From Acinetobacter sp. (lineage in GTDB: Bacteria > Pseudomonadota > Gammaproteobacteria > Pseudomonadales > Moraxellaceae): 38,372 bases of DNA. Within the stretch, counting starts at the first letter, position 1; every line of letters starts with the position of its first letter. The notes under the pieces were generated by a model. It had not been told where the DNA came from. It saw nothing but the letters and a program-made list of their open reading frames with translations, and searched no databases. Both the position numbers and the translations under genes were made by a program. The stretch lies in contig JAITLL010000049.1 in the NCBI GenBank assembly GCA_031277915.1, positions 1 to 38,372 on the forward strand, written 5' to 3'. This document shows, one piece after another, positions 28,194-36,094 of this stretch.

Positions 28194-29387
28194 ATGAAAC
28201 ATCTCCTATGGGTTTATCTGTTAATTAGCCTAATACTTTTTGCAGCCCTAGCTTTATTTAGTTATGGCTATGGAATGGGTTATGTTTATATCTACTGGCG
28301 ACAATTGCAATTGCAAACAAATGTATGGGGATTAGTTCTTGCATTTGTTGTGATGAGTTTTATTGCTCAAGTGATATGGGTTTGGATTAAGCGCTATTCT
28401 TCACGTGAGCAAAGAAAAAGAGAAAACATCTTTGAGTTTAAAAATCTTCATCCCTATGAACAGTTGGGTATTGTTTGGCTGTTAGAGGCTGCCGAAGATC
28501 AACGGGTATTTATCGAACGTGTTTTTACACAGTCGGGTCTCTTAAAAAATATTATTGACGCCAAATTTCTAGTTTTAAACGAGGATTATCCCAAAGCATT
28601 AGAGGCTTTAGATCATTCACCTCCAATGGCTTTTGAATTAGCAGAATTACAGCGTATTGAAATATTTTTAGCTCAAAATGAAGCTGAGCATGCATTAACC
28701 CATCTTGAGTTTTTATATCAGCATCAATTATCGCCGTGGCTTGAAGAGATCGAGACAGCATATCAACAACGATTAACCTCGCTATGGGGGCAGCTTGCTT
28801 TACAGCAACCCTGGGTGTACTTACGTTCAATGAAATATGGGTTACTAGATGCAGAGCATCGTGACTTATGGTTACAGCAGCTACTGCAACAGTTTGATCA
28901 AGCCTCAGTTGACGATTTACACGCATTACAGCAGCGTTATCTGGATTTAGAGTCTGAAATTCAAACTAGGCCCTATAGTAGTAAATTACTATGGTTAAAA
29001 CTTTTGGCTCGTATGCCGGAAATGAGCATTCAGCATGAAACATTAAGCTTGCATTTACTTAAAGAACAGTTTGATCCAGAAGTGTTTTACTTATGGTTCC
29101 AGCAACAATTGCTTAAACAAGTACCTGACTATGCTGACGTTGAGGACAAGATTAATCAACTTGAAACTCAATATATGAATTTGCCAGTTTTAACATTTGC
29201 AAAATGGCATGTTTACATGGCAACAGAGCGTCAAGCTGAAGCAGAAATATTATTAAATTTATACCCTGATAATATTTTAATGAGTTATTTGCGTATTAAG
29301 TCAACCTTAAAAGAAGATGATGAGTTAATCAAACAGTTAAATCTAATCTTTGAAAATGATGCGAATTTTTTAAAATTTAAATTCTGA
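28194..29387 (+). CDS. hemY: HemY-like protein
   Basis: Two membrane helices (about 5-25 and 43-62) correspond to the HemY N-terminal domain. A long helical TPR-like region fills the rest (about 85-395). This HemY is unrelated to the protoporphyrinogen oxidase of Bacillus with the same name, and its molecular role is not settled. A strong AAGGAGG site lies before the ATG. It is ten bases after hemX, in the hemCDXY unit. Confidence 0.75.
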   Translation: MKHLLWVYLLISLILFAALALFSYGYGMGYVYIYWRQLQLQTNVWGLVLAFVVMSFIAQVIWVWIKRYSSREQRKRENIFEFKNLHPYEQLGIVWLLEAAEDQRVFIERVFTQSGLLKNIIDAKFLVLNEDYPKALEALDHSPPMAFELAELQRIEIFLAQNEAEHALTHLEFLYQHQLSPWLEEIETAYQQRLTSLWGQLALQQPWVYLRSMKYGLLDAEHRDLWLQQLLQQFDQASVDDLHALQQRYLDLESEIQTRPYSSKLLWLKLLARMPEMSIQHETLSLHLLKEQFDPEVFYLWFQQQLLKQVPDYADVEDKINQLETQYMNLPVLTFAKWHVYMATERQAEAEILLNLYPDNILMSYLRIKSTLKEDDELIKQLNLIFENDANFLKFKF

Positions 29388-29394
29388 GGTAAAA

Positions 29395-29835
29395 ATGAAA
29401 GAACTGTCTGTCTACCCTGTAATATACGAACAGAAAGTAGCATGGGGAGATATGGATGCTTTTGGCCATGTCAATAATGTACAGTATTATAGATATATTG
29501 AAAGCTCACGTATTTTATATATGGAAAATGTAAATATATTAACACCAAATATATATACTGTTGTTGCTTCAAGTCAGTGCAAATATTTAAAACCCGTGTT
29601 TTATCCAGATGTACTAAAAGTAGGGGTTCGTGTGGATGAGATACGCAATAGCGCATTCCGTATGGCTTATATATTGTGGAGTGAAACCCAACAGCAAGTC
29701 GTTGCTACAGGTGAAGCTGTAATGGTCTGTTTAGATAAAACGACAGGATTAAAATGTGAAATACCAAGTGAAGTAAAAAGTAAAATTATTGAATTAGAAA
29801 AATCAATTGGGCATGACTTAATACATTTAGCTTAA
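29395..29835 (+). CDS. Acyl-CoA thioesterase, 4HBT hotdog family
   Basis: Single hotdog domain of 146 residues. The opening WGDMDAFGHVNNVQYYRYIESSR carries the catalytic Asp and the HVNN turn typical of the YbgC/FcbC branch of 4-hydroxybenzoyl-CoA thioesterase-like enzymes. It should hydrolyse an acyl-CoA, but the substrate cannot be inferred. It starts eight bases after hemY with a GAGG site, so it belongs to the same transcription unit, although no link to haem is apparent. Confidence 0.88.
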   Translation: MKELSVYPVIYEQKVAWGDMDAFGHVNNVQYYRYIESSRILYMENVNILTPNIYTVVASSQCKYLKPVFYPDVLKVGVRVDEIRNSAFRMAYILWSETQQQVVATGEAVMVCLDKTTGLKCEIPSEVKSKIIELEKSIGHDLIHLA

Positions 29836-30029
29836 ATAAATATTAAGAAAATATATTGCAATTATAATTATTAATGTAATTAAAAAGTAAATTTATAGGT
29901 TTATTCTAGTGAACTTGGCTTTCAAACTATTGCTTATTGAATAGATTATAAATACTATTGGTTATGATTTAATGTTTTTAAATTTTGTCTGTATTATTTG
30001 AATTGTCAGTAAGACTGGAGTATTTATTA

Positions 30030-30356
30030 ATGAAACCAGATATTAGTGAATTATCTGTTGAAGAGTTAAAACGCTTACAAGAAGAAGCAGAAGCTTTAAT
30101 TGCAAGCAAAAAAGATCAAGCAATCGAAGATGCTTATAATCAAATTATCGAGATTGCTGAAAATGTAGGTTTTAGCGTTGAACAACTTCTTGAGTTTGGT
30201 GCGCAAAAACGCAAGAAAACTACACGTAAATCTGTGGAGCCACGCTACCGTAACAAGAGCAATTCTGAAGAGACTTGGACTGGTCGCGGTAAACAACCAC
30301 GTTGGTTAGTTGCTGAAATTGAAAAAGGTGCAAAACTTGAAGATTTCTTAATCTAA
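30030..30356 (+). CDS. hns: H-NS family nucleoid-associated protein
   Basis: Protein of 108 residues. An N-terminal coiled coil for oligomerisation (about 5-50, rich in Glu/Leu/Lys) is joined to a C-terminal AT-hook-like domain with TWTGRGKQPRWL, the DNA-binding core of the H-NS family. It should bind and silence AT-rich DNA. I chose ATG at 30030, with TGGAG about nine bases upstream; a TTG at 29985 in frame would add 15 unsupported residues. The 194 bases before it are strikingly AT-rich, as expected for an autoregulated hns. A strong terminator follows. Confidence 0.9.
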   Translation: MKPDISELSVEELKRLQEEAEALIASKKDQAIEDAYNQIIEIAENVGFSVEQLLEFGAQKRKKTTRKSVEPRYRNKSNSEETWTGRGKQPRWLVAEIEKGAKLEDFLI

Positions 30357-30370
30357 TTGTATTGCTTCTT

Positions 30371-30407
30371 AAAAAGCCAAGCGATTTTGCTTGGCTTTTT
30401 TATTTTT
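30371..30407 (+). terminator. Intrinsic terminator of hns
   Basis: GCCAAGC/GCTTGGC with the loop GATTTT is flanked by A and T runs, 14 bases after the stop codon. Confidence 0.92.
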
Positions 30408-30563
30408 TAAATAATTAAAATTCTTATTTTAAAAATCAAGTCATCAATAAAGTGTTTAAATTCCTGAATAAATACATTGTTGAGACGAAATTTACATTTA
30501 GTAAGGTTGATCTCCAATTTTCATGATTTTGTCATACGTACAACTTATAGTCTTTAAGAAGAC

Positions 30564-30589
30564 GCCAAGCTTGATTGCTTGGTTTTTTT
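30564..30589 (+). terminator. Second terminator with nearly the same stem
   Basis: CCAAGC/GCTTGG with the loop TTGATT is followed by seven T residues. It lies about 160 bases after the hns terminator with no gene between. The 331-base gap 30357-30687 otherwise holds AT-rich sequence and the gspN promoter region. The orphan terminator may end a short RNA or be a duplicated copy. Confidence 0.75.
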
Positions 30590-30601
30590 ATATGAAGTCA
30601 A

Positions 30602-30629
30602 TTGGCGATGTTGAAAAAGTATGCATAAT
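30602..30629 (+). promoter_or_regulatory. Candidate gspN promoter
   Basis: TTGGCG, a 16-base spacer and CATAAT (with TATG just before it) lie about 60 bases before gspN and after the orphan terminator. Confidence 0.35.
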
Positions 30630-30687
30630 GTCAGACTAGAGAGGAACTCTCATATAAGGACGATAATTTGCATGTTGGTAAGGCTGA

Positions 30688-31431
30688 ATGAAGAAAAAGT
30701 CTAAGCAATGGAAGTGGTGGTTTTTTGCCCTCATTGCATTTTTAATTTTTATTATTTTACAGATTCCGGCGACTTGGCTTATCTCTAAATTTTCAAAGAA
30801 TAATCAAACTGTCCATAATGTAAGTGGCAATATCTGGCAGGGGCAAGCAGATTGGCATCGTGGTGCTTTGCGAGGAACCATTCACTGGAAAACGAGACCT
30901 CTAGATTTACTTTTATTACGCTTTGCCGCAGATGTTGATATTCATAGTGGTAATACGCAACTAGCGGGAATCATGGCATATGGTTTTGGTAAAAAAGTAA
31001 TTGTACGAAATATGAATGGTCAGGTTGCTCCAGAAACATTGAAGCAGATTGTGAATTGGCAATGGCCTGTAAACAGCATTCAACTTAAAGACATTCAATT
31101 TAATTATAAAATAGAGCAAGGTTTTTCAGCGGTTGATGGACAGTTACATTGGGGCGGTGGAGCATTAATTTATACCATTGCTGATCGTCAAGATCGTATG
31201 AATATGCCTTCCTTAAGTGGGCAGTTAGCTGACCAGAATGGACAATTACAAGTTGATATACGAGATCAGCGTAATCAGAAAATGGCTAATCTTTTACTTG
31301 ATGCCAATATGATGCTCGATGTTCAACTTACGCAGCGCTTATTACTGAACGTTCCATCTTATGATGGAAAAGCTGGTTTAGACACTTTTGTCATTAGTTC
31401 TCGCCAACCTTTATTACAAGGTGGGCACTAA
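30688..31431 (+). CDS. gspN: Type II secretion system protein N
   Basis: Inner-membrane protein of the type II secretion machine. One N-terminal membrane helix (about 10-30) is followed by a periplasmic domain with the family segment VHNVSGNIWQGQADW and repeated strand-rich stretches. Its exact role is uncertain and many type II systems lack it. The stop overlaps the gspC start by one base (TAATG). It is the first gene of a gspN-gspC-gspD group; the other gsp genes are not in this window, and they are known to be scattered in Acinetobacter. Confidence 0.85.
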   Translation: MKKKSKQWKWWFFALIAFLIFIILQIPATWLISKFSKNNQTVHNVSGNIWQGQADWHRGALRGTIHWKTRPLDLLLLRFAADVDIHSGNTQLAGIMAYGFGKKVIVRNMNGQVAPETLKQIVNWQWPVNSIQLKDIQFNYKIEQGFSAVDGQLHWGGGALIYTIADRQDRMNMPSLSGQLADQNGQLQVDIRDQRNQKMANLLLDANMMLDVQLTQRLLLNVPSYDGKAGLDTFVISSRQPLLQGGH

Positions 31432-32267
31432 TGAAAACGTGGATTGATAAATTACAGCAACTCCAATGGCAAAAATTAGATCGACTCAGTGTAGTTGTAC
31501 TCGCCATTTTAATTTTATGGTTGTGCTGGAAATTAGCTTCACTATTTTGGTGGATTGTTGCACCTCCACAAATGATGCAATTTGAGCGGGTAGAACTCGG
31601 CTCTCAGCAACCACAAATACCAAATATTAGTACTTTTTCACTTTTTAATGAACCTTCTGCCAATGCAGCTCAACAAACAGTGAATTTAGAATTGCAGGGT
31701 GTGATGGTGGGTTATCCAAACCGCTTTTCTTCTGCCGTTATTAAACTTGATAATACTGCTGAGCGTTATCGAGTGGGTGAAACCATTGGTTCTACTTCTT
31801 ACCAATTGGCAGAGGTTTATTGGGATCATGTGGTGTTGCGTCAAGGAAATGGTAGTACCCGTGAACTTCAGTTTAAAGGTTTGCCAAATGGTTTGTATCA
31901 GCCTATGACACCTACAACGTCACCGCAAGCTGCTGCTCCATCTCAACCTTCGGCTCCTGTAAATACGACCCAAGAGGCGTTAGGACAGGCAATCCAGCAG
32001 ATGCAAGGTAACCGAGAGCAGTACCTCAAAGATATGGGGGTAAGTGGGAGTTCGAGTGAAGGTTATGAAGTTACAGAACGTACACCAACCGCGCTTAGAA
32101 ATAAGCTAGGTTTAAGGCCTGGCGATCGAATTGTCTCTTTAAATGGTCAAACGGTTGGGCAAGGACAAACGGATGTGCAATTACTTGAACAAGCTCGCCG
32201 AGCAGGACAAGTAAAAATAGAAATAAAACGTGGTGATCAAGTGATGACCATACAACAAAATTTTTAG
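31431..32267 (+). CDS. gspC: Type II secretion system protein C
   Basis: Links the inner-membrane platform to the secretin. A short cytoplasmic part and one membrane helix (about 20-42) are followed by the HR domain (about 70-155, ELQGVMVGYPNRFSSAVI), which contacts the N0 domain of GspD. A Pro/Ala/Gln-rich linker (about 160-185) leads to a C-terminal PDZ domain (about 195-278, KLGLRPGDRIVSLNGQTV). It is coupled to gspN and followed 41 bases later by gspD. Confidence 0.92.
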   Translation: MKTWIDKLQQLQWQKLDRLSVVVLAILILWLCWKLASLFWWIVAPPQMMQFERVELGSQQPQIPNISTFSLFNEPSANAAQQTVNLELQGVMVGYPNRFSSAVIKLDNTAERYRVGETIGSTSYQLAEVYWDHVVLRQGNGSTRELQFKGLPNGLYQPMTPTTSPQAAAPSQPSAPVNTTQEALGQAIQQMQGNREQYLKDMGVSGSSSEGYEVTERTPTALRNKLGLRPGDRIVSLNGQTVGQGQTDVQLLEQARRAGQVKIEIKRGDQVMTIQQNF

Positions 32268-32308
32268 TGATAACACGTCACCATAAGAGTTAGGAAATAT
32301 CGCGAGTT

Positions 32309-34585
32309 ATGGCTTTATTGAATCATCAACGTCCACTTTGGGCATTACTTGCAGCAGCCCCATTGATTGCGACTGTGAGTAGCAGTGTCTATGCCCAAAC
32401 ATGGAAGATCAATTTACGTGATGCTGACTTAACTGCCTTTATTAATGAAGTTGCAGACATTACAGGTAAAAACTTCGCCGTAGATCCAAGAGTACGTGGT
32501 AATGTCACGGTCATTTCAAATAAACCATTAAATAAAGATGAAGTTTATGACCTGTTTCTTGGGGTCTTGAATGTAAATGGGGTTGTTGCGATTCCTTCTG
32601 GCAATACCATTAAGCTTGTACCGGATAGCAATGTTAAAAATTCGGGAATTCCTTATGACTCTCGAAATAAAGTACGCGGTGATCAAATCGTTACTCGAGT
32701 TATTTGGCTTGAAAATACCAATCCAAATGACTTAATTCCGGCACTTCGCCCTTTAATGCCGCAATTTGCGCATATGGCTGCGATCGCTGGAACCAATGCG
32801 CTTATTGTTTCTGATCGAGCTACGAATATTTATCAACTTGAAAATATTATTCGTAACTTAGATGGAACTGGGCAGAACGATATTGAAGCCATTAACTTAC
32901 AATCGAGTCAGGCGGAAGAAATCATTACTCAGCTTGAGGCAATGAGTGCAACAGGGGCATCGAAAGATTTTAATGGTGCCCGTATTCGTATTATTGCCGA
33001 TAATCGAACCAACCGTATTTTAATAAAAGGCGATCCAGGTACACGTAAGCGCATTCGCCACATGATTGAAATGCTGGATGTGCCTTCTGCTGACCGTTTA
33101 GGTGGCTTAAAAGTTTTCCGTTTGAAATACGCAAGTGCTAAAAACTTGTCAGAAATTTTACAAGGTTTGGTGACTGGTCAGGCAGTATCTTCATCAAGTA
33201 ACAATAAGAACTCATCTAATTCATCAAACTCGATGAATAATTTGGTTGGTAATAATCAAAATTCTAGTTCAAATACATCAGGTTCAAATGGAAGTTCGAT
33301 TTCTACTCCATCTATTAACTTAAATGGTAATTCAAACAATAATAACCAGAACAATATCAGCAGCTTTAGCCAAAATGGTGTAAGCATTATTGCAGATAGT
33401 GCCCAAAACTCATTGGTCGTTAAAGCTGATCCGCAGTTAATGCGTGAAATTGAATCTGCAATTCAACAGCTTGATGTTCGCCGTCAACAAGTGCTTATTG
33501 AGGCTGCAATTATTGAAGTTTCAGGAGATGATGCAGATCAACTTGGAATTCAATGGGCACTAGGTGATTTATCTAGTGGGATTGGCTTACTTAGCTTTAG
33601 TAATGTAGGTGCTAGTTTGTCTTCTATTGCTGCTGGTTATTTATCAAGTGGCGCTGCAGGAGCTGCTTCCGCTATTGCTGGTGGTGCTAATAAAGGTAAT
33701 GGGGCAACTGTGGCTCTGGGTAATTTTGAGAATTCCCGTAAAGCTTATGGCGCATTAATTCAAGCGCTAAAAGCGAATACCAAATCAAATTTACTTTCTA
33801 CACCATCCATTGTAACGATGGACAATGAAGAAGCTTATATTGTTGTAGGTCAGAACGTTCCTTTTGTAACAGGATCGGTTACTACCAATAGTACAGGTAT
33901 TAACCCCTATACAACTGTTGAACGAAAAGATGTTGGTGTGACATTAAAAGTTATTCCACATATCGGTGAAGGTGGTACTGTTCGTTTGGAAGTGGAGCAA
34001 GAAGTATCTGCTGTTCAAGAAAGTCGTGGGCAAGCAGCCGACTTGGTGACAAGTAAGCGTGCCATTAAAACAGCAGTTTTGGCCGAACATGGGCAGACTG
34101 TAGTGCTTGGTGGTTTGGTGTCGGATGACACGTCGCTTTCAAGACAAGGTATACCTGGATTAAGCAGTATTCCGTATGTAGGTAGATTATTTCGATCAGA
34201 TAGCAGAAGTAATGTAAAACGTAACCTTCTTGTCTTTATTCACCCCACGATTGTTGGCGATGCAAATGATGTGCGTCGTTTGACTCAGCAGCGCTATAAC
34301 CAACTTTATAGTTTGCAGTTAGCAATGGATAAGAACGGTAATTTTGCAAAACTACCTGAGCAGGTTGATGATATTTACAATCAAAAAATGACACCTCCGG
34401 GTATTACTTCCCAGCCAAAAAATTATCAACAGGTTCCTTCAGGTGGAAAAACGACGACAGTAATAACACCCGTAGCAGTAGAGCCAGCAGTTCAAAAGCA
34501 GACCTTGCAATTGCCTGAACCTGAAATTAATCGTACTAAAAATACAGTAACAACAACGACACTGCGTTCAAGCACAGCGCAGTAG
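32309..34585 (+). CDS. gspD: Type II secretion system secretin GspD
   Basis: Outer-membrane channel through which folded exoproteins leave, such as lipases in Acinetobacter. A signal peptide (1-29, ending VYA) precedes N0 (about 30-105), N1 (about 125-190) and N2 (about 195-265). N3 is interrupted by a 60-residue stretch of almost only Asn and Ser (about 290-350). The secretin core (about 400-650) includes TPSIVTMDNEEAYIVVGQNVPF and the VPxxxxIPxxGxLF signature as PGLSSIPYVGRLF. The Thr/Pro-rich C-terminal tail of about 90 residues may be the pilotin-binding region. The 758 residues are usual. Confidence 0.96.
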   Translation: MALLNHQRPLWALLAAAPLIATVSSSVYAQTWKINLRDADLTAFINEVADITGKNFAVDPRVRGNVTVISNKPLNKDEVYDLFLGVLNVNGVVAIPSGNTIKLVPDSNVKNSGIPYDSRNKVRGDQIVTRVIWLENTNPNDLIPALRPLMPQFAHMAAIAGTNALIVSDRATNIYQLENIIRNLDGTGQNDIEAINLQSSQAEEIITQLEAMSATGASKDFNGARIRIIADNRTNRILIKGDPGTRKRIRHMIEMLDVPSADRLGGLKVFRLKYASAKNLSEILQGLVTGQAVSSSSNNKNSSNSSNSMNNLVGNNQNSSSNTSGSNGSSISTPSINLNGNSNNNNQNNISSFSQNGVSIIADSAQNSLVVKADPQLMREIESAIQQLDVRRQQVLIEAAIIEVSGDDADQLGIQWALGDLSSGIGLLSFSNVGASLSSIAAGYLSSGAAGAASAIAGGANKGNGATVALGNFENSRKAYGALIQALKANTKSNLLSTPSIVTMDNEEAYIVVGQNVPFVTGSVTTNSTGINPYTTVERKDVGVTLKVIPHIGEGGTVRLEVEQEVSAVQESRGQAADLVTSKRAIKTAVLAEHGQTVVLGGLVSDDTSLSRQGIPGLSSIPYVGRLFRSDSRSNVKRNLLVFIHPTIVGDANDVRRLTQQRYNQLYSLQLAMDKNGNFAKLPEQVDDIYNQKMTPPGITSQPKNYQQVPSGGKTTTVITPVAVEPAVQKQTLQLPEPEINRTKNTVTTTTLRSSTAQ

Positions 34586-34625
34586 TAGCGTGTTATGATT
34601 GATGAAAAATGAATAGGACATACGC

Positions 34626-35252
34626 ATGACTTGGAAACTACAAGCAATTACTGGTGAAATTACTGGACAAGAAATTACAGTTGATCGTGATATGTTGGTA
34701 GGGCGTCATCAGGACGCTGATTTGTTGTTACAAGCTGCTGAAATTTCACGTCGCCATGCTGCATTGCTTTTAAAAGATCAAGTGCTATGGGTGCAAGACC
34801 TTAACTCATCAAATGGTACGTTTGTAAACGATATCCGTATTGAGCAAGAAAAGCAGCTACATGATGGTGATATTGTTCAATTTGCGAGTTTCAAGTTCTC
34901 AGTTTTAGCGTCTGCTCAAAAAAGTATTGATTTACCTGAAATTGAGGCAGAACCAGTGCAAACTGTACCAACACAGGATTTAAGCGATCAAGGTATGCCA
35001 AGCCTTGCAGAGCGTGCTGCAGAAGTGGAAGTTCGCCACGATGGTATGCCGCAGAATATTTCTATTCCAAAACCTGCACCTATTCCAGAGGGTGTAGATC
35101 TTAATGCACAACCACAAGCACCTATTGCCTTTGATGAGCCTGTTTCTCGTGTTGCCGAAGAAAAGGAGCAACAGAAGAATGCTTCAGTTGGTTTAATCAC
35201 TATTATTATTTTAGTAATTTTGGCTGTATTAGCATGGTTATTCTTTAAATAA
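34626..35252 (+). CDS. Tail-anchored FHA domain protein
   Basis: The N-terminal FHA domain (about 1-95) has the phosphothreonine-binding residues: GRHQDADLLL, SRRHAAL and NSSNGTFVND. A Pro/Glu-rich linker (about 100-183) follows, then one C-terminal membrane helix (GLITIIILVILAVLAWLFF) with one residue after it. The protein would therefore face the cytoplasm, tethered to a membrane. It starts 41 bases after gspD and ends at a terminator, so it may be cotranscribed with the secretion genes. No Ser/Thr kinase or phosphatase is adjacent. Partner and role are unknown. Confidence 0.85.
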   Translation: MTWKLQAITGEITGQEITVDRDMLVGRHQDADLLLQAAEISRRHAALLLKDQVLWVQDLNSSNGTFVNDIRIEQEKQLHDGDIVQFASFKFSVLASAQKSIDLPEIEAEPVQTVPTQDLSDQGMPSLAERAAEVEVRHDGMPQNISIPKPAPIPEGVDLNAQPQAPIAFDEPVSRVAEEKEQQKNASVGLITIIILVILAVLAWLFFK

Positions 35253-35273
35253 TCTGTTGCTGCTTTTACAATC

Positions 35274-35303
35274 AAGGCATGCTAAACGCATGCCTTTTTA
35301 ATT
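35274..35303 (+). terminator. Intrinsic terminator after the FHA gene
   Basis: AAGGCATGC/GCATGCCTT with a 5-base loop runs into a T-rich tract, 22 bases after the stop codon. It closes the gsp-FHA unit. Confidence 0.9.
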
Positions 35304-35317
35304 TTGAGTAGAAGAAA

Positions 35318-35986
35318 ATGTCTGTTGCACAACTAAGTAAGCGCGATTTAATTTTATTTGATCTGGATGGAACACTCGTTGACTCCGCTGCCGATTTATA
35401 TCGGTCTATGAATTTAAGTCTGCAATCACTCGGTTGGCCATTGGTGACAGAGGTACAAATACGAGAATGGGTAGGTAAGGGCGCCTCAAAACTCTGTGAA
35501 AGTGTTTTACTTCATCTGTTTGGTAAATTAGATGCTGAACAACAGAAGCTTTTATTACATACATTTGTAGAGACATATGGTGCAGAACTTTGCGTAAATA
35601 CTCAAATTTACTCAGGGGTACCTGAGTTTTTAAAACATTGCCAAACTCTAAATATAAAAATGGCATGTGTTACTAATAAGCCTGTCAAACTTGCTCAAGG
35701 ACTATTAGATGCATTAGAGCTTTCCCCCTATTTCCAGGTTGTACTTGGGGGAGATAGCTTACCTGAAAGAAAACCACATCCATTACCATTGCTGCATTGC
35801 ATGCAAAGTCTAAATACATCTGCTTCACAATCGTTAATGATTGGTGATTCAAGCAATGATGTAGAAGCCGCGCGCCGTGCTGGAATTGATTGTATTGTGG
35901 TTAGCTATGGCTATAATCATGGAGAGAGCATCTATGATTGCCAACCTCAGCAAGTTGTTGATAGTCTTGCTGAGTTAATTGTCTAA
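35318..35986 (+). CDS. gph: Phosphoglycolate phosphatase
   Basis: HAD superfamily hydrolase that removes phosphoglycolate formed during DNA repair. Motif I is LFDLDGTLVDSAAD, motif II is in CVTNKP, and motif IV is MIGDSSNDVEAARRAG. The cap domain is of the helical type. The neighbouring trpE gives the gph-trpE order known from Pseudomonas, and the two may be cotranscribed since no terminator lies between. Its stop overlaps the first ATG of a short leader frame (TAATG). Confidence 0.92.
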   Translation: MSVAQLSKRDLILFDLDGTLVDSAADLYRSMNLSLQSLGWPLVTEVQIREWVGKGASKLCESVLLHLFGKLDAEQQKLLLHTFVETYGAELCVNTQIYSGVPEFLKHCQTLNIKMACVTNKPVKLAQGLLDALELSPYFQVVLGGDSLPERKPHPLPLLHCMQSLNTSASQSLMIGDSSNDVEAARRAGIDCIVVSYGYNHGESIYDCQPQQVVDSLAELIV

Positions 35987-36042
35987 TGAAGAAAATGGAG
36001 ATAAGAATGAATAAGCGTATGGTTTTTCGATGGCGTGTCTAA
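35986..36042 (+). CDS. Short frame before trpE, candidate Trp leader peptide
   Basis: The frame from 35986 encodes MKKMEIRMNKRMVFRWRV and stops. The better start is the internal ATG at 36007, preceded by GGAG at 7 bases, giving MNKRMVFRWRV with one Trp near its end. It lies between gph and trpE, where a leader peptide would be expected, and its codons form the left arm of a long hairpin. Attenuation of trpE is reported in Pseudomonas putida. A single Trp codon and the missing U-run terminator make it atypical. Confidence 0.45.
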   Translation: MKKMEIRMNKRMVFRWRV

Positions 36043-36081
36043 ACCGAATCTAGAAAAACACACTTTTAAATCGAAACCATA
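36018..36081 (+). promoter_or_regulatory. Inverted repeat in the trpE leader
   Basis: TATGGTTTTTCGAT (36018-36031) pairs with ATCGAAACCATA (36070-36081), 12 pairs with two bulged bases. GTGT and ACAC can extend the fold inside. The left arm lies in the leader frame just before its Trp codon (36031-36033), and the right arm ends three bases before the trpE ribosome site AGAGAAG. Confidence 0.5.
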
Positions 36082-36094
36082 TTAGAGAAGATTC

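Noticed and set aside
28552-28926. Antisense open frame of 124 codons within hemY
   Set aside because: It lies wholly inside a well-supported gene, has no ribosome site or recognisable domain, and its composition is that of a reverse-strand reading.
29836-30029. AT-rich region before hns as a possible replication origin or horgan-type insertion
   Set aside because: It has no iterons, DnaA boxes or mobile-element ends. AT richness is expected upstream of an autoregulated hns.
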